Positions 42,143 through 50,734 of a DNA stretch of 64,000 nucleotides are shown in pieces; positions within the stretch are counted from its first letter, which is position 1; every line of letters begins with the position of its first letter. Source of the DNA: RYN-133 sp963708645 (GTDB lineage: Bacteria > Actinomycetota > Actinomycetes > Mycobacteriales > Jatrophihabitantaceae); the NCBI GenBank assembly GCA_963708645.1, contig CAVPTA010000007.1, forward strand, positions 372,001-436,000, written 5' to 3'. The notes below the pieces were generated by a model. It did no database searches and was not told where the DNA came from. It saw only the letters and a list, made by a program, of their open reading frames with translations. The translations under genes and the position numbers were made by a program.

Positions 42143-42580
42143 ATGCTCAAGGGCTTCAAAGAATTCATCATGCGCGGGAACGTCGTTGATCTGGCGATCG
42201 CCGTCGTCATCGGCGCAGCGTTCGGCGCCGTCGTGACCGCATTCGTAGCAGACATCATCACCCCGATCGTCGCTGCGATCGCCGGCCAGCCGAACTTTGC
42301 CGACCTCAAGTTCACGATCAACAAGAGCACGTTCCTGTACGGCGACTTCATCAACAAGATCATCTCGTTCGTCATCATCGCCGCGGCGATCTACTTCGTC
42401 GTCGTGCTACCGCTCAACAAGCTTGCCGAGCGCCGTGCGGCACGGCTGGCGGCCGGTCAGCCGGCGACCGAAGAGCCGGAAGCGAAGGCCGAGGATGTCG
42501 TGCTGCTCGAGCAGATCCGCGACCTGCTGCAGGCGCAGGCCGGCGGCGGTGGCTCGCACAGCGTGGAAAAGGCGCTCTGA
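42143..42580 (+). CDS. mscL: large-conductance mechanosensitive channel
   Basis: MscL is a homopentameric pore that opens under membrane tension in hypo-osmotic shock. The 145-residue protein has the amphipathic start MLKGFKEFIMRGNVVDLAIAVVIG-type N-terminus (FKEFIMRGNVVDLA), TM1 (about 14-40), a periplasmic loop (42-68), TM2 (about 69-95, FINKIISFVIIAAAIYFVVV) and a cytoplasmic helix with LLEQIRDLLQAQ. GTTGGAA lies upstream of the ATG. It is convergent with a tiny acidic gene, 1 bp between stops. Confidence 0.96.
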   Translation: MLKGFKEFIMRGNVVDLAIAVVIGAAFGAVVTAFVADIITPIVAAIAGQPNFADLKFTINKSTFLYGDFINKIISFVIIAAAIYFVVVLPLNKLAERRAARLAAGQPATEEPEAKAEDVVLLEQIRDLLQAQAGGGGSHSVEKAL

Positions 42581-42581
42581 A

Positions 42582-42752
42582 CTACTCGTGATGTGGCGGG
42601 CGCTCGCGGCGGTACCACTGTTCGTCGCGGCCGTCGTCGTCTCGTTCGCCGGATAGCTCGTCGCCCCAGCCGATCGGGCGCTCGTCATCGGTGATGTCGG
42701 GCAGGACCGGATCGTCGTCATCGCCCTGTGTGGGACGTCGCGGTGCGGTCAT
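42582..42752 (-). CDS. small acidic conserved hypothetical protein (56 aa)
   Basis: A short reading frame on the minus strand from ATG 42752 to TAG 42582. It encodes 56 residues rich in Asp, Glu, Arg and Pro, including GDDDDPVLPDITDDERPIGWGDE and EQWYRRERPPHHE (given as two motifs). The Trp-Gly-Asp core and the terminal RPPHH are reminiscent of small acidic proteins annotated as hypothetical in many actinobacteria. It fits exactly between mscL and the next gene without overlap. No function can be given. Confidence 0.6.
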   Translation of the reverse strand: MTAPRRPTQGDDDDPVLPDITDDERPIGWGDELSGERDDDGRDEQWYRRERPPHHE

Positions 42753-42829
42753 GAACACAGTCTGCGCCTGACCACGGTCACCCGCGCAGTGCTTTGATGG
42801 GGGTTCGTCACAAATCGAAGGAGTCGACC

Positions 42830-43162
42830 ATGGCCGACGCCAGCAAGATCACCGACAAGGCAGCCGAACTCGCCGGACAGGCGGCTGCAGCAGCGGGTCC
42901 GCTCGCGGCTCGCGCGAAAGAACTGGCCGAGCAGGGCGCTGCGGCCGCGGCACCGATCGTCGAGCAAGCGCGGGTGCGTGCCGCACAGGGTGTGGACGTC
43001 GTAGCGGGCAGCCTCGACAAGGCGACGGGCGGCAAGTACAGCGAGCGGATCCACTCGGTCGCCACGAAGGTCGAGGGCGTGCTCGAGACCAAGCCGAAGG
43101 TACCGCCGACCGATCCCACCCTGAAGGCCAAGACCGCCGACCTCCCCCACGAGAACGGCTGA
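42830..43162 (+). CDS. MT0933-like antitoxin family protein
   Basis: A 110-residue, Ala-rich helical protein. The segment VAGSLDKATGGKYSERIHSVATKVEGVL matches the KATGGKxxDKI core of the small MT0933-type 'antitoxin' family of actinobacteria (written as the core motif DKATGGKYSERI). GAAGGAG lies seven bases before ATG 42830, which fixes the start. No toxin gene is adjacent, so a toxin-antitoxin role is not supported here; it may be a stress-type small protein. It is convergent with moaE. Confidence 0.7.
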   Translation: MADASKITDKAAELAGQAAAAAGPLAARAKELAEQGAAAAAPIVEQARVRAAQGVDVVAGSLDKATGGKYSERIHSVATKVEGVLETKPKVPPTDPTLKAKTADLPHENG

Positions 43163-43165
43163 CCG

Positions 43166-43585
43166 CTAAGGGCAGTTGACCCATTCGTCGGTGCCGTCGG
43201 CGAACACCTGCCGCTTCCAGACCGGCAGGCGACGCTTGACCTCGTCGACCAGGCGCGCGCACGCGTCGAAGGCTTCGCGTCGGTGGGCTGTCGAGACGAC
43301 GGCCACCAAGGCGATGTCGCCGAGCCGGAGCAGTCCGACGCGATGGCTGACGGCCACCGACAGGACGTCCGGCTCGGCAGCGATCTTCTCAGCGACCTCG
43401 GCCAACACCGTTTGGGCGCTGGGATGCCCTTGGTACTCCAACTCGACGACCTCGCGACCGTGGTCGCTGCGCCGGACGACACCGCAGAATGTCACCGACG
43501 CGCCGCCGTCGATCGACGCAGCGGCATTCTCGTGCGCGACGACGTCGAGTGGTTGCTCGCTCACGCTGCACAGGACCAGGCTCAT
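43166..43585 (-). CDS. moaE: molybdopterin synthase catalytic subunit
   Basis: MoaE is the large subunit of molybdopterin synthase, which transfers sulfur from MoaD thiocarboxylate to precursor Z. The 139-residue protein has GASVTFCGVVRRSDHGREVVELEYQGH, VSHRVGLLRLGDIALVAVVSTAHRREAFDAC and the catalytic-lysine region VKRRLPVWKRQVFADGTDEWV (quoted as successive motifs). The ATG overlaps the mog stop by four bases. A moaD gene is not visible in the window. Confidence 0.94.
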   Translation of the reverse strand: MSLVLCSVSEQPLDVVAHENAAASIDGGASVTFCGVVRRSDHGREVVELEYQGHPSAQTVLAEVAEKIAAEPDVLSVAVSHRVGLLRLGDIALVAVVSTAHRREAFDACARLVDEVKRRLPVWKRQVFADGTDEWVNCP

Positions 43586-44070
43586 GCGCCGCCGCCCGGC
43601 CGATGGTCTCCGCCGCCGAGTTGATCAACGGCATGCGCCAGGATCGGACCGAGCACGGCGATGCCGTCCTTCACCCCGCCGGGTGATCCGGGGAGAGTGA
43701 CGATCAGCGCGGTCCCGATCGTCCCGGCGACACCGCGCGACAGCACCGAGGTCGGCACACGATCGCGCGACACGAGCCGCAGCGCCTCGGCGATCCCGGG
43801 CACCTCGCGATCGAGCAGCGGCCGGACGGCCTCGGGCGTGACATCGGTCGGCGTCAGCCCCGTCCCGCCGGTGGTCAGGACGGCTGACGCACCCGACTCG
43901 ACAGCTGCCTGCACGGCCGTACGGATCGAATCGATCTGGTCCGGGACGACGATCTGCGCGATCACGTCGTGGCCCTCGCTGGTGAGCCAGGACGCGAGTA
44001 GTTCGCCGGAGTCGTCGCGGCGTTCACCGGCCGCCGAGCGGTTCGAGCAGGTGATGACAGCAGCCTTCAC
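43582..44070 (-). CDS. mog: molybdopterin adenylyltransferase (MogA/MoaB family)
   Basis: Adenylates molybdopterin before metal insertion. The 162-residue protein has the strand AAVITCSNRSAAGERRDDSG, LTTGGTGLTPTDVTPEAVRPLLDREVPGIAEALR and TLPGSPGGVKDGI, the MPT-binding signatures. The start GTG overlaps the moaC stop (GTGA) and its own end overlaps moaE, so moaC-mog-moaE is one coupled operon. A longer reading upstream would only duplicate moaC sequence. Confidence 0.93.
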   Translation of the reverse strand: MKAAVITCSNRSAAGERRDDSGELLASWLTSEGHDVIAQIVVPDQIDSIRTAVQAAVESGASAVLTTGGTGLTPTDVTPEAVRPLLDREVPGIAEALRLVSRDRVPTSVLSRGVAGTIGTALIVTLPGSPGGVKDGIAVLGPILAHAVDQLGGGDHRPGGGA

Positions 44071-44543
44071 GCGCGTTCCCAAGCGCCGCTGCGGCCGCCG
44101 GACTTGGTCAGCAGGCGGACGTCGGTGAGCTGCGCCGAGCGGTCGACGGCTTTGACCATGTCGTAGAGCGCGAGGCCCGCGGTCACGACCGCGGTCAGGG
44201 CCTCCATCTCGACGCCGGTGCGGTCGGCCGTGCGCGTGGTCGCGTCGATGACGATCGAGTCGTCGAGAACATCCAGGTCGACGGTTACCCCATGCAGCGC
44301 GACCGGATGGCACAACGGGACGAGATCGGGAGTTCGCTTCGCGCCGGCCAGTCCGGCGATACGTGCGACAGCGAGCGCGTCCCCCTTCGGCAGACCGTCG
44401 CGGCGCAACAGGGCGATCACGTCCGGAGTGGTCACGAAGCGTCCCTGTGCGTGAGCGACCCGGACGGTGATGTCCTTGGCCGACACGTCGACCATCCGGG
44501 CAGCGCCGGAGGCGTCGAGGTGGGTCAGTTCGTCGGCGGCCAC
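44067..44543 (-). CDS. moaC: cyclic pyranopterin monophosphate synthase
   Basis: MoaC converts the 3',8-cyclo-GTP made by MoaA into cyclic pyranopterin monophosphate. The 158-residue protein shows THLDASGAARMVDVSAKDITVR, LAGAKRTPDLVPLCHPVALHG with the substrate-binding LCHP, GVEMEALTAVVTAGLALYDMVKAVDR and the final LLTKSGGRSG. GTG 44543 gives the usual start ADELTHLD. It leads the moaC-mog-moaE operon. Confidence 0.95.
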   Translation of the reverse strand: MAADELTHLDASGAARMVDVSAKDITVRVAHAQGRFVTTPDVIALLRRDGLPKGDALAVARIAGLAGAKRTPDLVPLCHPVALHGVTVDLDVLDDSIVIDATTRTADRTGVEMEALTAVVTAGLALYDMVKAVDRSAQLTDVRLLTKSGGRSGAWERA

Positions 44544-44566
44544 GAGCCGACAGTAGCCGTCGAAGG

Positions 44567-44995
44567 TCAGCCGACGACGACGGTCAGCGTGTACGAATTC
44601 TGCCCGCCGACGCAGCGCAATGCCTCGCCGCAGCTCGACCGCGCCGCGCTGACATGGGCAGTGCCGCTCTTCAGCGCACGGAACGTGGCGACGATGGTCC
44701 CGGCGCCCACGCCCGGCGGCCCGTGCTCGGGGCGCGACACGAACATGCCGCTGGAGAGCACGCCTCCCGTAACCCGATGAAATCGCCAGTACGTCGAGTT
44801 GAGGCGGACTTCGATCACGTCGTTCGGGTGGGCCGCCACGGTGTGCCCCTTGGCGTTGAAACCGAGCTCGATCTTGCGCGGGGGCGTGCCCACAGCTGTG
44901 CCGCCGGTGCCACCGGCGGGGCCGTGACCGCCGGACGAGGAGCACCCGGTGGCGACGAGTGCGAGCGCCGCAACCGTGACCGTGATTGCTCTCAT
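44567..44995 (-). CDS. small lipoprotein with chagasin-like features
   Basis: A 142-residue exported lipoprotein. The signal MRAITVTVAALALVATGC has a lipobox ending at Cys18, followed by a Ser/Gly linker. The domain (about 45-142) includes HPNDVIEVRLNSTYWRFHRV, TGGVLSSG, GAGTIVATFRALKSGTAHVSA and a terminal YTLTVVV. The spacing resembles chagasin (I42) protease-inhibitor or other small Ig-like folds, but the match is weak. AAAGGAGG precedes ATG 44995. It is divergent from a secreted metallopeptidase gene; a 177-bp intergenic gap holds both promoters. Confidence 0.65.
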   Translation of the reverse strand: MRAITVTVAALALVATGCSSSGGHGPAGGTGGTAVGTPPRKIELGFNAKGHTVAAHPNDVIEVRLNSTYWRFHRVTGGVLSSGMFVSRPEHGPPGVGAGTIVATFRALKSGTAHVSAARSSCGEALRCVGGQNSYTLTVVVG

Positions 44996-45172
44996 CGGTC
45001 CTCCTTTCTCATACCGATCGACGTGCCGATCATCGGGAAAAGTTCCGGGCCACAACTGGCAGCTACCGGACATTCCGTTACGTGCCAGCTGCAATCCGCC
45101 CGAAAATACCTGGTCTGCCTCTACCTTCTGGGCGTCCCGTACTCACACGGGATCCACAGCCAGGAGGTTGTT

Positions 45173-47043
45173 TTGAAACTGCACGCTCGAGGGCTGACCG
45201 TCCTCGTCGGGGCAGCGGCGCTCACCACCGCCGCACTGTCCGTCGCACCTGCGCACGCGGCTACCACGAGATCCCACGCCGCCAAGTCCAGCGGGGTGCG
45301 TGACCCGTACTCGCCCGCCTACAGCCACTCCTACCGCCACGGCGTCATCCCGACCCGTTCGGTCAACGCCAAGATGAAGACCTGGAGCAAGCAGCACACT
45401 GCGCCGCCGCCACCGGCACCGAGACGCTGTCCTACGGCGGCGGCGTCGACGGCATCGGCGTGCAGAGCGGTCACTCCAAGGTCTACCTGGTCTTCTACGG
45501 CACCCAGTGGGGCACCTCCTCGACCGATGCGAACGGCAACCTGAAGTTCACCGGCGACCAGTACGGCGCCGCCGGTGCCGCCCAGCAGATGTTCAAGGGC
45601 ATCGGCACGAACAACGAGCTCTGGTCGGCCGACCTGACCCAGTGGTGCGACGGCCCGAACGTGGCCAGCGGCGCCACCAGCTGCCCGTCCAACGCGGCGT
45701 TCATCCCGTACCAGAGCGGCGGCGTGCTCTCCGGCGTCTGGTACGACAACTCGACGGCATCCCCGTCGGCCGCGACCGCCGCGCAGCTGGGCCAGGAAGC
45801 GGTCAGCGCGGCCGTCGCACTTCGGCAACACCACCGCCGCGTCCAACCGCTACGCCTACTACGTGATCCTGTCGCCGCACGGCACCAACCCGGACAACTA
45901 CCAGGGCCAGTACTGCGCGTGGCACGACTACAACGGTGACGTCGGCGTCGCAGCTCGCCCTACGGCGACATCGCCTTCAGCAACCAGCCGTACAACATCG
46001 ACTCCGGGCAGGGCTGCGGCACCAGCTTCGTCAACAGGGTTCGCCGGCATGACGGACGGCTACACGATGACGCTCGGCCACGAGTGGCACGAGATGATGT
46101 CCGACCAGAACCCGGCGGGCGGCTGGACGAACCACACCGGCAGCTCCTACAACGGCGAGGAGAACTCCGACGAGTGCGCCTGGCTCTCGCCGGGTACCTC
46201 CGGCGGCGCCGCGAACGTCTCCTTCGCGCACCGGCACCTTCGCCGAGCAGGCCTCGCTGGTCGAACGACACCAACAACTGCGCCATCAGCCACCCGATCG
46301 TCGGCGGCGGTACGGGCGGCGGCAACACCGTCACCGTCACCAACCCCGGCAGTCAGTCGGGGACGGTCGGCACGGCCAAGTCGGTGCAGATCAACGCCAC
46401 TGACTCCGGCGGCGCAACCCTGACCTACAGCGCGACGGGCCTGCCGGCGGGCGAGTCGATCAACGCATCGACCGGGCTCATCTCCGGCACGCCGACGACC
46501 GCGGGCACGTACTCGACAACGGTCACGGCGAAGGACGCCACCAACGCGTCCGGCAGCGCGACGTTCTCGTGGACGATCTCGTCCTCGGGCGGTGGCGGGT
46601 GCAGTGGCCAGAAGCTGCTCAACCCGGGCTTCGAGTCGGGGGCGACCAGCTGGTCGCAGACCTCCGGGGTCATCAACACCGACGGCGCGCACTCGCACAC
46701 GGGCTCCGGCTACGCCTGGCTCGATGGGTACGGCTCGACCCACACCGACACGCTGTCGCAGTCGGTGGCGGTTCCGGCCGGCTGCAAGGCCACGCTGACG
46801 TACTACCTGTCGATCTCGACCAGCGAGACGACGACGACCACCGCGTACGACAAGCTCACCCTGACGGTGAACGGAACGTCCAAGCAGACGTTCTCGAACC
46901 TGAACAAGGGCGGGTACGCGGTGCGCACGGTCGACCTGTCGTCCTACGCGGGTCAGACGGTGACGATCAAGTGGACGGGCACCGAGGACTCCTCGCTCGC
47001 CACGAGCTTCTTCATCGATGACACGGCGTTGACGCTGGGCTGA
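45173..47043 (+). pseudogene. secreted HEWHE metallopeptidase-like protein with Ig-like and C-terminal beta domains; six frameshifts as written
   Basis: From TTG 45173 (AGGAGG five bases upstream) a signal peptide (to about residue 30, AHAA) leads into a peptidase-like domain: GHSKVYLVFYGTQWG, YAYYVILSPHGTNPDNYQGQYCAWHDY, and TMTLGHEWHEMMSDQNPAGGW with the zinc-type HExxH. Next come a putative Ig (He_PIG-like) domain with LTYSATGLPAGESINASTGLISGTP and a C-terminal beta domain starting LLNPGFESGATSW. Frames break near 45401, 45817, 45950, 46037, 46227 and 46256. Each break joins two conserved halves without loss. Mutational decay would not leave such clean protein, so sequencing error is likely. 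Confidence 0.75.
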
Positions 47044-47061
47044 CCTGACAAGCACTGCCTG

Positions 47062-47096
47062 AAACGGCCCGCCGGATCGCCTCCGGCGGGCCGTTT
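47062..47096 (+). terminator. rho-independent-type terminator hairpin after metallopeptidase gene
   Basis: AAACGGCCCGCCGGA (47062-47076) and TCCGGCGGGCCGTTT (47082-47096) form a perfect 15-bp stem with a TCGCC loop, 20 bases after the stop. The T-rich 3' side is short, as is usual in actinobacterial terminators. Confidence 0.9.
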
Positions 47097-47217
47097 CGTG
47101 CCGTTGATGTGGGGGTGCTGGCACTGCCGGATTCGCAACGACCCCGTTCGGGGACAATGATCAGGACACAAGAGGGAGTGCACAGAAATCTCGGACGAAA
47201 CGCAGGCCATCGGTCCC

Positions 47218-48702
47218 TTGGGGCCACGGCCTGAACCCCCAGACGAACCCCCAGCCGGACCCGCGAACGGTGGCTGGGTCATCGGCGCGCGCTATCGGAT
47301 CCTCGAACGCATCGGGTCCGGCGGCATGGCCGAGGTGTTCCGTGCACAGGACGAGGTGCTCGACCGGCCCGTCGCCGTCAAGGTGTTCCGGGCCGAGCGC
47401 GTCGCACCCGACGGCGCCGAGACCGCCGGCGGGATCGAGCGCCAGCAGCTCGAGGTCGCCGCGCTGGCACGCCTGAACCACCCCAACCTGATCGCTCTCT
47501 ACGACGGCTCGCTCGACGCGGCGCCGCACGCTTTCATCGTCATGGAGCTGATCGAAGGGCCCTCGCTCGCCGAGCAGATCGCGCAGGGCCCCCTGCCCGA
47601 GGCGTCGGTGCGTGAGATCGGTATCCAGCTCGCCGACGGGCTTGCCTATGTGCACGCGCAGGGCATGGTGCACCGCGACGTAAAGCCCGAGAACATCCTG
47701 CTCGGCGTCGACCGCTCGGACGACGACCACACTGTCCGCGCTCGACTGTCCGACTTCGGGATCGTGCGCCTGCTCGGCAGCGAGCGGCTCACGAGTGTCA
47801 ACTTCACACTCGGGACGGCCTCGTATCTGGCGCCCGAGCAGGCGCGCGGCTCGGCCGTCGACCCGCCCGCCGACATCTATTCACTCGGGCTGGTGCTGCT
47901 CGAGGCGTTGACCGGGCAGCGGATGTTCGAGGGGCCGCCGTTGGAGGCGGCCATGGCGCGGCTGTCGCAGCGCCCCCAAGTACCCGCCGGACTGCCTGAG
48001 CCGTGGCCCGGACTGCTGCACGCGATGACCGAGTTCGACCCCGCGATGCGTCCGAGCGCCACCACGGTTTCGCGCGCGCTGCGCAACGAAGGCTCGCGCG
48101 CCCTCCCACTCGTTGCGCTGGCAGTTCCGGTGGCGGCAGGTTTTGCCGACGCCCCCACCGGCATGGTGCCCGCGATGGTCGATCCGGTGCCGGTCGGCGA
48201 CGTCGCGCCCCAGGGCGGCCGGCGGCGGTTCAATGCGATGGCGATCGCCGCCGCGTTGAGCCTGCTCGTCATCCTCACGACGCTGGGGATCTTCCTGTTC
48301 ACCGGCAACGATTCGAATTCCCCGGCTGTGGCGCCTCCCGGCGGCACCGGGCCGACAGCTGCACAGCACACGACCACCCACTCGAGTGGCAAGTCGTCCG
48401 GGGCCTCATCAGCGCCGGGCACGGGCACTTCGTCCACGCACGCCAAGAAGTCGGCCAGCTCCTCGTCCGCACCGCGCACCTCGTCCGCGCCGTCGACGTC
48501 AGCGCGTGCGTCGTCCTCGGCCCCTGCGTCGCACCCGGCAACGTCAGCGCCGCGCACTTCCGCTGCGCACACGTCCGCGCCTGCGCCGTCGACCAGCGTC
48601 GCGACGACACCGACAAGCCCGCCTGCCACGACGTCGACCTCGCCGGTGACCCAGACGTCATCGAGTGATACAGCTGCGACGACGAGTTCGCCGCCCGCGT
48701 AG
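47218..48702 (+). CDS. membrane-anchored Ser/Thr protein kinase (PknB-like) with Ser/Thr-rich extracellular tail
   Basis: A eukaryotic-type kinase (494 aa from TTG 47218). The kinase domain (about 26-285) has the Gly loop IGSGGMAEV (32-40), Lys55 in VAVKVF, the catalytic HRDVKPEN (152-159), DFG at 179-181 and the activation loop GTASYLAPEQARG. One helix follows (about 342-362) and then about 130 extracellular residues of Ser/Thr/Ala/Pro with no PASTA repeats. The protein-like frame extends upstream to an ATC codon at 47188 (then SDETQAIG) placed after GAGGGAG, so the true start may lie there or be affected by a base error. Confidence 0.9.
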   Translation: MGPRPEPPDEPPAGPANGGWVIGARYRILERIGSGGMAEVFRAQDEVLDRPVAVKVFRAERVAPDGAETAGGIERQQLEVAALARLNHPNLIALYDGSLDAAPHAFIVMELIEGPSLAEQIAQGPLPEASVREIGIQLADGLAYVHAQGMVHRDVKPENILLGVDRSDDDHTVRARLSDFGIVRLLGSERLTSVNFTLGTASYLAPEQARGSAVDPPADIYSLGLVLLEALTGQRMFEGPPLEAAMARLSQRPQVPAGLPEPWPGLLHAMTEFDPAMRPSATTVSRALRNEGSRALPLVALAVPVAAGFADAPTGMVPAMVDPVPVGDVAPQGGRRRFNAMAIAAALSLLVILTTLGIFLFTGNDSNSPAVAPPGGTGPTAAQHTTTHSSGKSSGASSAPGTGTSSTHAKKSASSSSAPRTSSAPSTSARASSSAPASHPATSAPRTSAAHTSAPAPSTSVATTPTSPPATTSTSPVTQTSSSDTAATTSSPPA

Positions 48703-48731
48703 CAACGTCGGCGGCGCCCGCGGTTGCTACG
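48698..48731. promoter_or_regulatory. inverted repeat between kinase and acyl-CoA dehydrogenase genes
   Basis: CGTAGCAAC (48698-48706) and GTTGCTACG (48723-48731) are perfect 9-bp inverted arms around a 16-base GC-rich spacer. The left arm contains the kinase stop codon. The right arm ends three bases before the GTG of the acyl-CoA dehydrogenase gene. It could be a terminator for the kinase mRNA or an operator for the catabolic gene. Confidence 0.5.
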
Positions 48732-48734
48732 GTC

Positions 48735-49895
48735 GTGAGCGCCATGACAGCCTTCTCGCTCACGCCCGCCCAGCGCGAATACAGCGCGCGCGTGCACCGT
48801 ATCGCCACCGACTCCGTTGCGCCCCTGGTCAGCGGTGCGCCCGAGGGCCGCGTCAATCGGCCGATGCTTGCCGAGCTCGGCAAGCAAGGGCTGCTGCGCG
48901 GACTGTTCGGCGGACGACCCGATGAGCCCGTGCGCGATGCGGCCGCGATGCAACTGTGCCTGCTGCGCGAGTCGCTGGCGCAGGTCAGCGGCGAAGCAGA
49001 GACCGCACTCGCCCTGCAGGGATTGGGCAGCTACCCGATCCTGCAGGCCGGGTCGTCCGAGCAACGCGATCGCTGGTTGCCCGGCGTTGTCCGCGGCGAT
49101 GTGGTTGCTGCGTTCGCGCTGTCGGAGGCCGGTGCCGGGTCCGATGCTGCCGCGCTGTCGCTGCGCGCGGAACCCGATGGCGACGGCTGGCGGCTCACCG
49201 GCGAAAAGTTGTGGATCTCGAACGCGCCCGAGGCCGACGTGTACTCGGTCTTCGCACGCACGACGCCCGATGCGCGAGCCCGCGGCATCACCGCGTTCGT
49301 TGTGGACGGCCATGCCGCGGGATTGTCGGGCGAGCAGCTCGACCTGCTCGCTGCGCACCCGATCGGCCGGCTGGTCTTCGACGGCGTCCGCGTCGGGCCT
49401 GACGACGTGCTCGGCGAGGTCGACGCCGGCTTCGCAGTCGCGATGCGCACGCTCGACCTGTTCCGTCCCAGCGTGGGTGCGTTCGCGGTCGGCATGGCGC
49501 AGGCAGCGCTCGACGCCACTGTGCAGCACGTGCAACAGCGCGAGGCGTTCGGCGGCCCGCTTGCAGCACAGCAGGCGGTCGCGCACCGCCTCGCCGACAT
49601 GGGCACCGAGCTCGAGGCGGCGCGGTTACTCGTGTATGCCGCGGCAAGCGCCTACGACGCCGGGGGCGAACCGCAGCTGCAGAGCAGGCGTGCGGCAATG
49701 GCCAAGCTGTATGCCACCGAGGCAGCGCAGTCGATCATCGACGGTTGCGTGCAACTGCACGGCGCCGTCGCCCTTCGGCAGGGCCACCTGCTGGAGCACC
49801 TCTATCGGGACGTGCGGTCGCTGCGCATCTACGAAGGTGCCTCCGAGATCCAGCGCACGATCATCGCGCGCGACCTGCTTCGTAAGGGAACCTGA
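48735..49895 (+). CDS. acyl-CoA dehydrogenase family protein
   Basis: A flavoprotein of 386 residues. It has the helical N-terminal domain, the FAD-binding strand region VAAFALSEAGAGSDAAAL near 120 and GEKLWISNAPEADVY, then the C-terminal helical domain with VQHVQQREAFGGPLAAQQAV, QLHGAVALRQGHLLEHLYRDVRSLRIYEGASEIQRTIIAR (signature parts YRDVRSLRIYEGASEIQ). The Glu of YEGASEIQ aligns with the catalytic base position of several family members. An ATG three codons downstream (48744) is an alternative start. It overlaps the enoyl-CoA hydratase gene by one base, so the two form a unit facing the aminobenzoyl-CoA operon. Confidence 0.9.
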   Translation: MSAMTAFSLTPAQREYSARVHRIATDSVAPLVSGAPEGRVNRPMLAELGKQGLLRGLFGGRPDEPVRDAAAMQLCLLRESLAQVSGEAETALALQGLGSYPILQAGSSEQRDRWLPGVVRGDVVAAFALSEAGAGSDAAALSLRAEPDGDGWRLTGEKLWISNAPEADVYSVFARTTPDARARGITAFVVDGHAAGLSGEQLDLLAAHPIGRLVFDGVRVGPDDVLGEVDAGFAVAMRTLDLFRPSVGAFAVGMAQAALDATVQHVQQREAFGGPLAAQQAVAHRLADMGTELEAARLLVYAAASAYDAGGEPQLQSRRAAMAKLYATEAAQSIIDGCVQLHGAVALRQGHLLEHLYRDVRSLRIYEGASEIQRTIIARDLLRKGT

Positions 49896-50734
49896 TGACT
49901 GACGACTACCGCTTCCGGGCGTCCGTGCCGCTGACCGAACGACTGGCAGCACTTCCGGTTCGCAAGGCCGACGGCGTCGCCACGGTGACCCTCGACCGGC
50001 CGGAGAAGCTGAACCCGCTGACCTTCGAGAGCTACGCCGACCTGCGCGACCTGCTCGGCGAGTTGCCGCATCACCAGGACGTCCGGGTGCTGGTCATCCG
50101 CGGCGAGGGCAAGGCGTTCTGCGCGCGGCGGCGACGTCAACGAGATCATCGGCGAGCTCATCACGATGGAGCCGCGCGACTTGATGCGCTTCACGAAGAT
50201 GACCGGCGACGTCATCCGGGCCATGCGCGAGTGCCCGATTCCGATCATCAGCGCCATCCAGGGGATCGCGGCCGGTGCGGGTGCGGTGATCGCTCTCGCC
50301 TCCGACTTCCGCGTCGTCACCGAGTCAGGACGGTTCGCGTTCCTGTTCACCAAAGTCGGGCTGTCCGGCGGCGACATGGGTGCGGCCTACCTGCTCCCGC
50401 GGGTGGTCGGGTCTCGGCCGCGCGACCGAGCTGCTGATGCTCGGCGACACGATCGATGCGGCGACCGCTGACCGGTACGGCCTGGTCTCGCGACTGGTCG
50501 CCGACGACGGGCTGGACGACGCGGTGGCAGAGCTGGCACGCACGCCTCGCCGACGGGCCGACGCTCGCCTACGCACAGACCAAGTCGTTACTGACCCGCG
50601 AGCTCGACATGGCGCTGGGCCCGTCGATGGAACTCGACGCGATGACGCAGGCGCTCTTGATGACCAGTGCCGATCACGCCGAGTTCCACGCGGCGTTCAA
50701 CGAGAAGCGTCCGCCGAACTGGCAGGGTCGCTGA
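49895..50734 (+). pseudogene. enoyl-CoA hydratase/isomerase family protein, three frameshifts as written
   Basis: A crotonase-fold protein of about 278 residues. Its pieces are VATVTLDRPEKLNPLTFESY and VLVIRGEGKAFCA in the first frame, then GGDVNEI, CPIPIISAIQGIAAGAGAVIALASDFRV and GLSGGDMGAAYLLPRVVG in the second, GRATELLMLGDTIDAATADRYGLVSRLV in the third and ARLADGPTLAYAQTKSLLTREL to the stop in the fourth. Breaks are near 50127, 50410 and 50540, all in the same direction. The full family fold is preserved, so base errors are likelier than decay. Its role would be hydration in ring-derived beta-oxidation. Its 3' end overlaps the convergent Rid gene by 38 bp. Confidence 0.85.

Noticed and set aside
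42830..43162. Toxin-antitoxin module
   Set aside because: The MT0933-like protein has no toxin gene on either side; moaE is convergent.
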